In this document: in pieces, positions 8,447-17,047 of the stretch
Layout of the letters: each line of letters opens with the position of its first letter
Numbering within the stretch: the first letter of the stretch is position 1
Source of the DNA: Marinobacterium profundum
GTDB taxonomy: Bacteria; Pseudomonadota; Gammaproteobacteria; Pseudomonadales; Balneatricaceae
Assembly (NCBI RefSeq): GCF_001528745.1
Contig: NZ_BCNS01000124.1
Coordinates: 62,001 to 126,000, forward strand
DNA length: 64,000 bases
Reading direction: 5' to 3'
Program-made: the position numbers and the translations under genes
Notes under the pieces: generated by a model
Databases searched by the model: none
What the model was told of the DNA's origin: nothing
Seen by the model: only the letters and a program-made list of their open reading frames with translations

Positions 8447-9871
8447 TTAGCCCACGGGCGGTATGTTCTGGTTCATGCGCAAAAGGTTGTCGGGATCATA
8501 CTTCTGTTTGAGATTGGCCAGACGCTGGTGATTTGCACCATAGGCTGCGCCTACCCGGTACTGCTCGTCGGCAGTCATGAAGTTGACATACACGCCGCCC
8601 ATGGCATGGGGCACCAGAGCATCAAACAACTGCCGACACCAATTAATACAGCGCTCATCATCTTTGACTGAGTTCCAGCGACCGTGAACGTTAATGATAA
8701 ATTGATTCTCGCGGTGCGGATAAGCCGTCGCATCCACCGCCAGCCTGTTGGTCGCTCCCCCCATCTGTGCGATAAAGATCTCGGTCTGATCTGATGGCAG
8801 TTTCTGACAAAACTCAATCAGGGTATCGATAAGCGCGTCTGGCAGTGATGCGAGGTTATGGGACTTCCAGTAATTTCGCGCTCCTGGCGTTAACAGGGGA
8901 TCAAAGGCAGACTGCCAATCCACGAATGGTTGGCGGCCCACATGCTCTCCCAATGGCGTACCCAGCCTGCGCAGTGGATCAATGAAAGCTTCAGCATCGT
9001 CCAGATTACCACTGTAGCAAAGCGCAAGTATCAGGACCTCGGTTCCATGTACCGTTTCGGGTAGAAACGGCAGCGGCGGTGCCTTTCGCATCACACCCCA
9101 AACGCTGAGGTTATCGGGAGCTTCTGCCGCGAAGTCCCCATACTGCTGCAGTACGTCACGGGCCTGACTCAGCGGGTATACAATCAGACCTGCCACCACT
9201 TCGGGTAAAACGGGCTGCAATGAAAACTCGAAGGCCGTGACGATACCAAAATTTCCGCCACCACCGCGCAGCGCCCAGAAAAGGTCGGGATTATCCTGCT
9301 CACTGGCCCGCAGTAGCCGACCATCGGTACCGACAACATCCGCTGATAGCAGGTGATCAATGGCCAGCCCGAAGCGCCGTGACAACCAGCCAAATCCCCC
9401 GCCAAGTGTCAGGCCCGCGATACCGGTGGTCGAATTAATGCCCAGCGGCACGACGAGCCCGTGGGCCAGGGTCTCTTGGTCAACATCACCCAGAAGCGCA
9501 CCGGCACCAACCCAGGCCGTTGCGGCTGTCGGATCGACACGAACCCAGCGCATAGGCGCAAGATCGATCATAAGGCCGCCTTCGCAGACAGCGTTGCCGG
9601 CAATATTGTGACCACCTCCGCGGACCGAGATCAGCAAATTATTGTGTCTGGCAAAATCAATTGCCGCCCGCACATCGGCCGGTACGGCACAGCGAACTAT
9701 CAGCCCTGGACGTTTGTCGATCATGGCATTCCAGAGCGTACGGGCCCAGTCGTAGTGTGCGGCATCAGTAGTGATTAATTCGCCGCGCAGGGATGCGGCG
9801 AAACTGTCGATGGTAGATGCATCCAGCTCAACGATACCGCCATCTAACTGGGTTAAGTGGTAACTAGACAT
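8447..9871 (-). CDS. FAD-linked oxidase, berberine-bridge (BBE) type
   Basis: 474 residues from ATG 9871, chosen for the GGGGGTG box just upstream; the frame stays open to 9943 but without a ribosome site. An FAD_binding_4 (PCMH) domain occupies about 40-210 and includes 'ISVRGGGHNIAGNA'; its His is the expected 8-alpha-histidyl FAD attachment residue. Bicovalent BBE enzymes use a Cys in a G-[IV]-C-P-T-like motif. Here the matching 'PLGINSTTGIAGLTLGGG' has Asn, so a single covalent link is predicted, as in 6-hydroxynicotine oxidase. The C-terminal BBE motif ('KQKYDPDNLLRMNQNI') is intact. No signal peptide; the oxidised substrate is unknown. Confidence 0.9.
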   Translation of the reverse strand: MSSYHLTQLDGGIVELDASTIDSFAASLRGELITTDAAHYDWARTLWNAMIDKRPGLIVRCAVPADVRAAIDFARHNNLLISVRGGGHNIAGNAVCEGGLMIDLAPMRWVRVDPTAATAWVGAGALLGDVDQETLAHGLVVPLGINSTTGIAGLTLGGGFGWLSRRFGLAIDHLLSADVVGTDGRLLRASEQDNPDLFWALRGGGGNFGIVTAFEFSLQPVLPEVVAGLIVYPLSQARDVLQQYGDFAAEAPDNLSVWGVMRKAPPLPFLPETVHGTEVLILALCYSGNLDDAEAFIDPLRRLGTPLGEHVGRQPFVDWQSAFDPLLTPGARNYWKSHNLASLPDALIDTLIEFCQKLPSDQTEIFIAQMGGATNRLAVDATAYPHRENQFIINVHGRWNSVKDDERCINWCRQLFDALVPHAMGGVYVNFMTADEQYRVGAAYGANHQRLANLKQKYDPDNLLRMNQNIPPVG

Positions 9872-10067
9872 AAACACCCCCTGAACGCTATTTGGTGCAC
9901 ATCCATGTCTGAAAAATAGGAGCCAGGCCGCAGGTGCGGCCAATTAAGTAAAGCTTAGTGCACCTTTACGCGTTGCAGGGCTCTATAGCTATGCGGGCAT
10001 CGTTTGCCCGTGGTCGGTATCACTTTGCAGGGAAACACCTTAAGGCTTAAAGCCGGGAAACAGCATC

Positions 10068-10307
10068 ATGAGAGTTCAGCTGCTCGTAACAAAAACGGAT
10101 TTTTCAGTGGCCAATATAGAGAGAGAATTCCGGGATCTGGGGGTTGGTTATCAGGTTAATTACCTGGAAGACCATCCGGAACTGATCAGTCGTCATAATA
10201 TTCGCCACTCACCCAATATTTTGATCGACGGTGAACTGGTGTTTCGGCACCAACCTACGGAGAACGAATTAAAGGCCTATTTCCAGCAAATGAAGCAGCG
10301 CCATTAG
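10068..10307 (+). CDS. Thioredoxin-fold protein lacking CxxC
   Basis: 79 residues with the beta-alpha-beta layout of a glutaredoxin/thioredoxin domain: MRVQLLVTKTDFSVANIERE, then 'LGVGYQVNYLEDHPEL', then the cis-Pro-like 'RHSPNILIDGELVFRHQPTENEL' and a C-terminal helix. Where the redox CxxC should follow the first strand, this protein has T-K-T-D and there is no Cys at all. It should therefore lack dithiol redox activity and may bind a ligand or partner. It diverges from the FAD oxidase across about 200 bp. The fold is inferred from pattern only. Confidence 0.7.
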   Translation: MRVQLLVTKTDFSVANIEREFRDLGVGYQVNYLEDHPELISRHNIRHSPNILIDGELVFRHQPTENELKAYFQQMKQRH

Positions 10308-10333
10308 TCGGCTTTTATCGACTGTACTGCAGC

Positions 10334-10362
10334 GGGCAGATCCAAGATCTTGAGATCTGCCC
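10334..10362 (+). terminator. Hairpin after thioredoxin-like gene
   Basis: GGGCAGATC pairs perfectly with GATCTGCCC around an 11-nt loop, 27 bp past the stop of the thioredoxin-like gene. No U-run follows, so termination efficiency is uncertain. Confidence 0.4.
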
Positions 10363-10565
10363 ATTGCCTCAGGAACGCAGTGTTGCACTCTGCGGTTGGA
10401 ATTCACTAGCAGGCGCTCCCTATCTGTTGTTTAACCGAGCTTTTTACAGGTTAGATTCTCTCAGTAGATAACGGTATAAACCTATATGGTATTATCCATC
10501 GCTGATTTTTATCAGTTACCTAAGCCCCATCGCTAAGATGATTAAAAGCCCAACATAGGCGGCTA

Positions 10566-11708
10566 TTAGTCTATATCGGCCTTCCCATCTATCCACGTCG
10601 GCCCTACTTCCAGCTGCTCGTTCAATAGCACCAGGCTCGCCTGGTAGCCTTTACGAATACGGCCATACCGATCCCCCAGGCGCAAAAACTCAGCTGGATA
10701 AAGTGACGCCATGCGAAGACTCTCCTCCAGCGACTGTCCAAGCAGGTTCACGCTGTTGCGTACCGCAGTAGCCATATCCAGATCCGATCCTGCCAGGGTG
10801 CCTTCAGGCGAGCTGACACGGCCGTTTTCCCGCACAATCGACTGACCGAGGAGTTCGAATTCACGGCCGCCTACCCCCACTGACTGAACCGCATCGGTTA
10901 CCAGCATCATTTTACCGGCAGCTTTCGCGCGCAGGGCGATCCGCAGCGTTGCGGCATGTACATGGTGATTATCTACAATCAGGCCACACCAACTATTGGT
11001 ATCTTCCAGCGCTGCCCCTACAACGCCGGGCTCACGGCTGGTGAGTGGCGTCATGGCATTAAACAGATGGGTAAAACCGCTCACCCCCTGGCGCAGTGCT
11101 TCGGTCATCTGGGCATAGCTCGACTGCGTATGTCCTGCAGCAACCACAATACCTGCCTCAACAAGATGGCGGATAAACCCGGGGCTTACCTGCTCCGGCG
11201 CCAGCGTCACCAGCGTGACCCCTTCTGAATTCAGGCTGCTCAGCAGCGCCAGAGCATCATCTTCTGGCGAGCGAATCATGCTGGCGGGATGAATACCCTT
11301 GCGTTGCAAGTTGAGGAAGGGCCCTTCCAGATGAATACCCAGTACACCCGGCACGCTGACAAGCGCCTCCCGGGTGGCACTCAGTGCAGCCGTCATGACT
11401 TCGCGCTTGTCACTGATCAGAGTTGGCAGAAAGCCGGTGGTGCCAAAGCGCCTATGGGCACGGCCTATTGCCCGAATGCCATCGACATCCGGACTGTCGT
11501 TAAAGAGCACACCACCGCCGCCATTCACCTGGGTATCAATAAAACCCGGCGCCAGTAACTGACCGCCAAGATCCAGAGTGCTGATACCCGAGGGCAGCTG
11601 TTCGGGGCTTGTGAGCGCTTCAATACGCCCGTCTCGCACCCACAGAGCACGGCCGTCAAGCATCTGTTCGCCATCAAAGATGCGGCCATTGATTAACGCA
11701 TACTGCAT
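10566..11708 (-). CDS. nagA: N-acetylglucosamine-6-phosphate deacetylase
   Basis: 380 residues, normal for NagA. It hydrolyses GlcNAc-6-P to GlcN-6-P plus acetate in the cytoplasm. The N-terminal composite beta domain leads into 'GFIDTQVNGGGGVLFND'. The metal and substrate motifs are in order: 'GIHLEGPFLN' (metal Glu), 'VAAGHTQSSY' (His), 'GFTHLFNAMTP' (His), 'GLIVDNHHVH' and 'LVTDAVQSVG' (catalytic Asp). The ATG overlaps the upstream kinase stop by 1 nt (TGATG), so translation is coupled. Last gene of the nagB-nagK-nagA operon. Assignment is firm. Confidence 0.96.
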   Translation of the reverse strand: MQYALINGRIFDGEQMLDGRALWVRDGRIEALTSPEQLPSGISTLDLGGQLLAPGFIDTQVNGGGGVLFNDSPDVDGIRAIGRAHRRFGTTGFLPTLISDKREVMTAALSATREALVSVPGVLGIHLEGPFLNLQRKGIHPASMIRSPEDDALALLSSLNSEGVTLVTLAPEQVSPGFIRHLVEAGIVVAAGHTQSSYAQMTEALRQGVSGFTHLFNAMTPLTSREPGVVGAALEDTNSWCGLIVDNHHVHAATLRIALRAKAAGKMMLVTDAVQSVGVGGREFELLGQSIVRENGRVSSPEGTLAGSDLDMATAVRNSVNLLGQSLEESLRMASLYPAEFLRLGDRYGRIRKGYQASLVLLNEQLEVGPTWIDGKADID

Positions 11709-12607
11709 CAGGATTTCCTCACATTTAACAGGCCACGGGCCAGCAACAGGGCACCATCCATTGCATCACCAACAGGCGCACAGAGTAACGGCAGCAGCAC
11801 TGTCGGCAGCCAGGGCCGCAATGGCTCACTCAAGCCCCCCATCAGGCAAACCCGCTGGGCACCGAGACGCTGCAATCGTCCCAGCAGTGCGCCGGCGTCT
11901 TCGCCGCACTGCTGCAACAGACGCAGCGCCAGCGGATCCAGATCAGCGGCAAACTGCAGCACCAGCGGCGCAAAGGCACCGTAGTCCCGCGGCCGCGCCT
12001 GTTCGGACCAGTCCAGCACCTGGCTGTGGCTGTTGCCGAAGCCCGCCAGCACGGCCTTGCTCAGCGGTGTTTGTTCGATAACAGCGTCCAGGGCCAGCAT
12101 CGACTCGCGCACCAGGTTCAGCCCCAGCCAGGCACCGCTACCCTGATCCGAGATCATAAAACCCCAGCCGCCGATAACGTCGAATTGGCCGGCATTCTGA
12201 TAAACCCCGCAGGAACCGGTGCCCAGAATCAGTATGCCGCCGGCTTCACCGCCGTGCGCACCCAGGCAGGCGGTATGGGCATCGGTTTCGATGGCCACAC
12301 CGGCAAAGGGATGGGGGAAGTCGCGTACCGAGGCCCGGCGCGCTTCATCCACGGCACCCGCCAGACCAAAGCCTGCATAGGTGCGCGGCAACACCGACCT
12401 GTCGAGCCCGGCTTGATGGAGGGCAACGTCGGTTGCCTTGAGGATCTCGGCGTAAGCCTTGTCCACGCCCAGGCGCACATTGGCACTGCCCGAGCGCCCT
12501 TCGCCCAGTATCTGTCCCTCTATGGTGCTCAGGCGCACCCGGCAGGAAGTGCCGCCGCCGTCCGCGCCGAGCAGGTAAACCGCGTTATCGTTCATGCTCT
12601 TTGCCAT
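11708..12607 (-). CDS. N-acetylglucosamine/glucosamine kinase (BadF/BadG ATPase family)
   Basis: 299 residues of the ASKHA-fold BadF/BadG/BcrA/BcrD family. The phosphate-1 loop 'LLGADGGGTSCRVRL' is at the N-terminus, 'FGLAGAVDEA' and 'IETDAHTACLGAHGG' follow, and phosphate-2 'GILILGTGSCG' lies around residue 125. The match is to the GspK/NagK-type kinases that phosphorylate unphosphorylated amino sugars at O6. Placed between nagB and nagA opposite an ABC importer, it supplies the phosphorylation step that a PTS would otherwise do. Whether GlcNAc or GlcN is preferred cannot be read; NagA next door argues for GlcNAc. An alternative start is ATG 12595. Confidence 0.9.
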   Translation of the reverse strand: MAKSMNDNAVYLLGADGGGTSCRVRLSTIEGQILGEGRSGSANVRLGVDKAYAEILKATDVALHQAGLDRSVLPRTYAGFGLAGAVDEARRASVRDFPHPFAGVAIETDAHTACLGAHGGEAGGILILGTGSCGVYQNAGQFDVIGGWGFMISDQGSGAWLGLNLVRESMLALDAVIEQTPLSKAVLAGFGNSHSQVLDWSEQARPRDYGAFAPLVLQFAADLDPLALRLLQQCGEDAGALLGRLQRLGAQRVCLMGGLSEPLRPWLPTVLLPLLCAPVGDAMDGALLLARGLLNVRKS

Positions 12608-12661
12608 GCCCTCTGATCCGTTATTAAACCGCTGTTACGCCACACCCATAAGCCATGTCCG

Positions 12662-13441
12662 CTAGCGGGCTCTAAGCTGGTCGGTTTCTTCACGTACACG
12701 CTGGTAATACTCGCAGTGTTCCAGCCGCGCGCCGGCGGCTCGATCCACAATCACCACTGCGCAAGGATGCAACTGCAGCGCAGACGCAGGACAGCTGGCC
12801 GTGACGGGCCCTTCTACCATTGCATGCACCGCTTCGGCCTTGGCGTCTCCCGTTGCCAGCAGCAGGGTCTTGCGTGAGCGCAGAATTGTACCTATGCCCA
12901 TGGTGATTGCCAGACTGGGCTGAAACTCATCGGCAGCAAAGAAGCGACTGTTATCTACCAGGGTCTGAGGCGCCAGAGTCTTTATCCGGGTGCCTGAGCC
13001 CAGGCTTGAGCTCGGCTCGTTAAAGCCAATATGACCATTGCGGCCTATACCCAGCACCTGCAGATCAATGCCGCCCGCAGCTGCTATCTGTGCTTCGTAA
13101 GCCTCACCAGCGGTCTGCGGGTCCGCCATGCCATCCGGCACCCAGGTATTTTCCAGCGCAATATCGATCTGACTGAACAGGTACTGATTCATAAAATAGC
13201 GATAGCTCTGGGGGTGCTCCGGCGCCAGGCCGACATATTCGTCCAGATTGAACGAACGGGCGCCGGCAAAGCTCAGGCTGCCACTGCGGTAGCGCCGCAC
13301 AAGTTCTTCATAAAGTGCAATGGGTGTATTTCCGGTGGCGAGCCCCAGTACCGCACTGGGCCTGGTGTGCATCAAGCTACTTAGCTGATCGGCACCCAGA
13401 CGCGCCACCTCCTGCGCTGAATCAGCAATGATTACCTGCAT
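12662..13441 (-). CDS. nagB: Glucosamine-6-phosphate deaminase
   Basis: 259 residues from ATG 13441, which has GGAGGA 6 nt upstream; a 12-residue extension to 13477 is unsupported. NagB converts GlcN-6-P to fructose-6-P and ammonia. Visible motifs: 'GLATGNTPIALYEELVRR', 'FNLDEYVGL' (catalytic Asp, general base), 'LGIGRNGHIGFNEPSSSL' (ring-opening His and Glu). The length fits the compact NagB class rather than the E. coli 266-residue allosteric hexamer, so regulation by GlcNAc-6-P is uncertain. First gene of the operon, 54 bp upstream of the kinase. Confidence 0.95.
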   Translation of the reverse strand: MQVIIADSAQEVARLGADQLSSLMHTRPSAVLGLATGNTPIALYEELVRRYRSGSLSFAGARSFNLDEYVGLAPEHPQSYRYFMNQYLFSQIDIALENTWVPDGMADPQTAGEAYEAQIAAAGGIDLQVLGIGRNGHIGFNEPSSSLGSGTRIKTLAPQTLVDNSRFFAADEFQPSLAITMGIGTILRSRKTLLLATGDAKAEAVHAMVEGPVTASCPASALQLHPCAVVIVDRAAGARLEHCEYYQRVREETDQLRAR

Positions 13442-13596
13442 AGCATTCCTCCAGCCCCGGGGGGCTCTTATTGGCATTGTTGTTAGAGCTGCTTCGTTTA
13501 ACTGCGTTGCACCCTGCCTGATTGCGGATCAGCCTGCGCTTCGCCCCTCGCGTGACCTGCAGCCTGCACTTAAGTCCACCAGCTCGATAACGAAAG

Positions 13597-13752
13597 CAAT
13601 ACCACAACAATACCATTATTTTTCCTTGACGCAACAATAAAGACCATTAGCTCTTAGAAAAGCCTGAAGTCGGACAACAAATAACCATTAAACGCATTAT
13701 ATTTATTAAGTGGTATTGCCATTGGCATTGCTAATGGTCTACATTGGTATCA
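13597..13752. promoter_or_regulatory. Array of TGGTATTG-like half-sites (putative GntR operators)
   Basis: In the divergent region between nagB and the binding protein gene, TGGTATTG (13711), TGGCATTG (13723), TGGTCTAC (13735) and TGGTATCA (13745) follow one another at 12, 12 and 10 bp on the plus strand. Two inverted copies, CAATACCA at 13597 and 13608, lie 11 bp apart. The spacing is about one helical turn. HutC-type GntR regulators bind TGGT..ACCA-type sites, so these are likely operators for the cluster's own regulator. Confidence 0.55.
13696..13701 (-). promoter_or_regulatory. Candidate -10 box of the nagBKA promoter
   Basis: Perfect TATAAT on the minus strand, about 255 bp upstream of nagB, with a poor -35 (CAATGG) 17 bp further up. 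That -35 overlaps two of the TGG-type half-sites, which would allow repression by the GntR protein at 18263. Inferred; no transcript start is known. Confidence 0.45.
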
Positions 13753-13834
13753 CCTGAGCGGCCACCACCTCTGTAGAGGTAGCGACCACTCCAATACAAG
13801 GCTCTTGCAACACTAAACCCGGAGAACAATAACA

Positions 13835-15109
13835 ATGAGCACACCCATCAAAGCTATCGCAACAGGGCTTGGCGGCCTGTCCCTTGGTCTCCTGCTGGCC
13901 ACCAGCTCAGTCGGTGTCTGGTCAGCTGAAAAGCTGGTAATAGAAAGCTGGCGCAACGATGACAGCAATATCTGGAACGACATCATCATCCCTGCCTTTA
14001 ATCAGCAGCACCCGGAAATAAAACTGGTGTTCTCCCCCACGCCCCCGAGTGACTACAACTCGGCGCTGCAGGCCAAGCTGCAGGGCGGCACCGCCGGTGA
14101 CCTGATCACCTGCCGCCCCTTTGATGTATCACTCAGCCTCTATACCAAGGGCAACCTCGAGGGCCTCAGCGGCCTTGCCGGTATGGAAAATTTCTCCGAA
14201 TTTGCCCGCAGCGCCTGGGTGACCGACGACGGCAAGGAAACCTTCTGCCTGCCCATGGCTTCGGTTATTCACGGCTTTATCTATAACAAGGAGCTGTTTG
14301 AGGAGCTGAACCTGGAAGTGCCCAAAACCGAAAGTGAGTTCTTCGAGGTGCTCGACACCATCAAGAGCGAGAGCCGTTACATACCGCTCGTTATGGGCAC
14401 CTCGGATCAGTGGGAATCGGCCACCATGGGCTTTCAGAATATTGGCCCCAACTACTGGAAAGGTGAAGCCGGACGCCGCGGCCTTATCGATGGCAGCGAG
14501 AAATTGACCGACCCGCAGTACGTGCAGGTATGGGAGCAAATGGCCAAGTGGGGCCCCTATATGGGTCGCGGCTACGAGGCGCAGAAATATGCCGATTCCC
14601 AGAATCTGTTTACCCTGGGCCGTGGCGTTATTTATCCTGCGGGCTCCTGGGATATTCCGACCTTTAATGACCAGGCCGACTTCGAGTTCGCCGCCTTCGC
14701 CCCACCGGTGCCGGATGGCCAGGAGAACTGCTACATCAGCGATCACACCGACATCGCCATGGGCATTAATGCCGCCAGCCCCAACAAGGAAGCGGCCCGT
14801 ACCTTCCTGAGCTGGATGGCGAGCAAAGACTTTGCCGAGCTCTATTCCAACCAGCTACCGGGCTTCTTCTCGCTGTCCAATCACCAGATCGATATCAAGG
14901 ACCCTGTGGCACAGCAGTTCCTCAGCTGGCGCGAGAGTTGCGAGCAGACTATTCGCAATTCCTACCAGATTCTGTCCCGCGGCACGCCCAGCATGGAGAA
15001 CGAGCTCTGGAACGTCAGCACCCAGGTGCTTAACGGCACCCTGAGCGCAGAGGATGCGGCCAAGCAGGTCGAGGCAGGTTTGGCCCAGTGGTACAAGCCG
15101 CACCAGTAA
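13835..15109 (+). CDS. Sugar ABC transporter substrate-binding protein (CUT1)
   Basis: 424 residues, periplasmic. Signal peptide with cleavage likely at 'GVWSA-EKL' (about residue 31). The mature protein is a family-1 extracellular solute-binding protein: 'IIPAFNQQHPEIKLVFSPTP', 'LQAKLQGGTAGDLITC', 'GFIYNKELFEELNLEVPKT' and C-terminal 'INAASPNKEAARTFLSWMAS'. GGAGAA precedes the ATG. It heads the plus-strand transport operon opposite nagBKA, so GlcNAc, chitobiose or a related oligosaccharide is the inferred ligand. No chitinase or hexosaminidase gene is in view to decide between them. Confidence 0.92.
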   Translation: MSTPIKAIATGLGGLSLGLLLATSSVGVWSAEKLVIESWRNDDSNIWNDIIIPAFNQQHPEIKLVFSPTPPSDYNSALQAKLQGGTAGDLITCRPFDVSLSLYTKGNLEGLSGLAGMENFSEFARSAWVTDDGKETFCLPMASVIHGFIYNKELFEELNLEVPKTESEFFEVLDTIKSESRYIPLVMGTSDQWESATMGFQNIGPNYWKGEAGRRGLIDGSEKLTDPQYVQVWEQMAKWGPYMGRGYEAQKYADSQNLFTLGRGVIYPAGSWDIPTFNDQADFEFAAFAPPVPDGQENCYISDHTDIAMGINAASPNKEAARTFLSWMASKDFAELYSNQLPGFFSLSNHQIDIKDPVAQQFLSWRESCEQTIRNSYQILSRGTPSMENELWNVSTQVLNGTLSAEDAAKQVEAGLAQWYKPHQ

Positions 15110-15118
15110 AGATTCCTC

Positions 15119-15144
15119 GGGGCTTGCCAGCAACGGCGAGCCCC
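15119..15144 (+). promoter_or_regulatory. Intercistronic hairpin after binding-protein gene
   Basis: GGGGCTTGCC pairs with GGCGAGCCCC (one G-U) around 6 nt, just after the binding protein stop and 70 bp before the first permease. No U-run follows. Such hairpins commonly stabilise the upstream mRNA and give more binding protein than permease. Confidence 0.5.
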
Positions 15145-15213
15145 ACACAGCAAGGATGCACCCTGGCGACCGGCTATCTACAAAAAGCAAATCCTCAAGG
15201 CGGGTACTGAACC

Positions 15214-16146
15214 ATGTCTCACCCCAGCTCCATCCAGCGCCGCTTTCCGTGGCACATTCTGTTCTTTCTGGCCCCGGGCCTGCTGATCTACGTGACCTTC
15301 AGCGTGTATCCGCTGCTCGACACCCTCTGGCTCGGCCTTTTCCAGGAAGACGCAACCGGCCAGCGTTTCTTCGCCGGTATCAGCAACTACCAGACCCTGC
15401 TGCTGGATGCCGCCTGGTCCGAGCCGTTCTGGAACGCGCTCTGGAACAACACCAAGTTCTTTATCATTCACATGCTGGTACAGAACCCCATCGGGCTCTT
15501 TCTGGCCGCCCTGCTCAGCTCGCCACGACTGCGCCTGAGCAATACCTATCGCACCCTGATCTTCATGCCCACCATGCTGTCGGTAGTAATTATCGGCTTC
15601 GTCTGGCAGCTGCTGTTGAGCCCAATCTGGGGCATCAGCGAAGGCTTTCTGTACAGCATTGGCCTGGGGCAGTATTTCGATGCCTGGCTGGGCAAGGAAT
15701 CCAGCTCGCTCATAACGCTGGCGCTGATTTCGGTGTGGCAGTTCGTCGGCATTCCGATGATGCTTATCTACGCCGCCATGCTGAGCATTCCGGATGACCT
15801 GATCGATGCCAGCGTGGTAGACGGCTCCAACGCCTGGCAGACCTTCTGGAACATCAAGCTGCCACTGATACTGCCCACCATCGGCATGGTATCGATCCTG
15901 ACCTTCGTGGCCAACTTCAATGCCTTTGAGCTGGTCTACGCCGTGAAGGGCGCCCTGGCGGGCCCCAACTTCTCCAGCGACATCATGGGCACGCTGTTTT
16001 ACCGCACCTTCTTCGGCTTCCAGCTGCAATCGGGCAGCATCACCATGGGGGCTGCGGTAGCAACACTGATGTTCCTGATCATTCTGGTGGGTGTGATGCT
16101 GTATCTGTTCGTTGTACAGCGTCGCATGAAACGCTTTCAGCTCTGA
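15214..16146 (+). CDS. Sugar ABC permease 1 (MalF/UgpA type)
   Basis: 310 residues with about six membrane helices starting at 'HILFFLAPGLLIYVTFSVYP'. The cytoplasmic EAA loop that docks on the ATPase is seen as 'DLIDASVVDGSNAWQTFWNI' followed by 'KLPLILPTI'. ATG 15214 is preceded by AAGGCGGG. Second gene of the transport operon, ending 12 bp before permease 2; the two should form the heteromeric inner-membrane channel for the sugar bound by the upstream protein. Confidence 0.93.
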   Translation: MSHPSSIQRRFPWHILFFLAPGLLIYVTFSVYPLLDTLWLGLFQEDATGQRFFAGISNYQTLLLDAAWSEPFWNALWNNTKFFIIHMLVQNPIGLFLAALLSSPRLRLSNTYRTLIFMPTMLSVVIIGFVWQLLLSPIWGISEGFLYSIGLGQYFDAWLGKESSSLITLALISVWQFVGIPMMLIYAAMLSIPDDLIDASVVDGSNAWQTFWNIKLPLILPTIGMVSILTFVANFNAFELVYAVKGALAGPNFSSDIMGTLFYRTFFGFQLQSGSITMGAAVATLMFLIILVGVMLYLFVVQRRMKRFQL

Positions 16147-16158
16147 GGGGTAACAACA

Positions 16159-17007
16159 ATGATTAGCCTGCCCGGCCTCAAACATAACACCGGCAAGACC
16201 CTCATGACCCATGCGGTTCTGCTGACCTACACCGTGATCGCGCTCTTCCCGATTCTGGTGATCATCATCAACGCCTTCAAGAGCCGCAAGGCCATCTTCA
16301 AGGACCCGCTGGCCCTGCCTACGCTGGAGTCGTTCAGCCTGGAAGGCTTCGAGCAGGTGCTTGGGCGCGCCGACTTCGGCCTCTATTTTGGCAACAGCAT
16401 GATCGTGACCCTGGTCTCGCTGTTCTTCGTACTGCTGTTCGGCGCCATGGCGGCCTGGGCACTGACGGAGTACAAGTTTCGCGGCAACCTCTTTCTGGCG
16501 GTCCTGATCGCCATGGGCATCATGATTCCCATCCGCCTGGGCACCGTGAGCATCCTTAACCTTATGGCGAGCCTGGACCTGGTCAACACCCTCACCGCCC
16601 TGGTACTGGTGTATATCGCCCAGGGGCTGCCGCTGGCGGTGTTCATCCTGTCGGAGTTTATCCGCCAGGTGCCCAAGGAGCTGAAGGAAGCAGCGCGCTG
16701 CGACAACGTCAGCGAGTACAAGATCTTCTTCACCATTATCCTGCCGCTGATCCGCCCGGCCATGGCCACGGTGGCCGTGTTCACCATGATCCCGATCTGG
16801 AACGATCTCTGGTTCCCGCTGATCCTGGCGCCCGGCGAAAGCACCCAGACCATTACCCTTGGCGTGCAGCAGTTTATCGGCCAGTACGTGACCGACTGGA
16901 ACGCGGTGTTGTCATCCCTGACGCTCGCCATAGTACCGGTGCTGGTGCTCTACGTGATTTTCTCCCGTCAGCTGATTCGCGGCCTCACCTCCGGGGCTGT
17001 GAAGTGA
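16159..17007 (+). CDS. Sugar ABC permease 2 (MalG/UgpE type)
   Basis: 282 residues with about six membrane helices; the first is 'HAVLLTYTVIALFPILVIII'. The EAA motif is clear ('ELKEAARCDNVSEYKIFFTI' then 'ILPLIRP'). The ribosome site GAGGGG lies 10 nt upstream. It pairs with permease 1. Typical CUT1 family length and order (binding protein, permease, permease, ATPase). Confidence 0.93.
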   Translation: MISLPGLKHNTGKTLMTHAVLLTYTVIALFPILVIIINAFKSRKAIFKDPLALPTLESFSLEGFEQVLGRADFGLYFGNSMIVTLVSLFFVLLFGAMAAWALTEYKFRGNLFLAVLIAMGIMIPIRLGTVSILNLMASLDLVNTLTALVLVYIAQGLPLAVFILSEFIRQVPKELKEAARCDNVSEYKIFFTIILPLIRPAMATVAVFTMIPIWNDLWFPLILAPGESTQTITLGVQQFIGQYVTDWNAVLSSLTLAIVPVLVLYVIFSRQLIRGLTSGAVK

Positions 17008-17047
17008 TACGGGCAATACAGACACACAAGAATAAACGAGGTTAATC

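Noticed and set aside
14129-14746. 205-codon antisense frame over the sugar-binding protein
   Set aside because: Shadow frame; the sense protein has a signal peptide and clear family motifs.
15178-16212. A 344-codon antisense frame over the first sugar permease
   Set aside because: Rich in Gln/His/Gly with no fold or family pattern; the sense permease is unambiguous.
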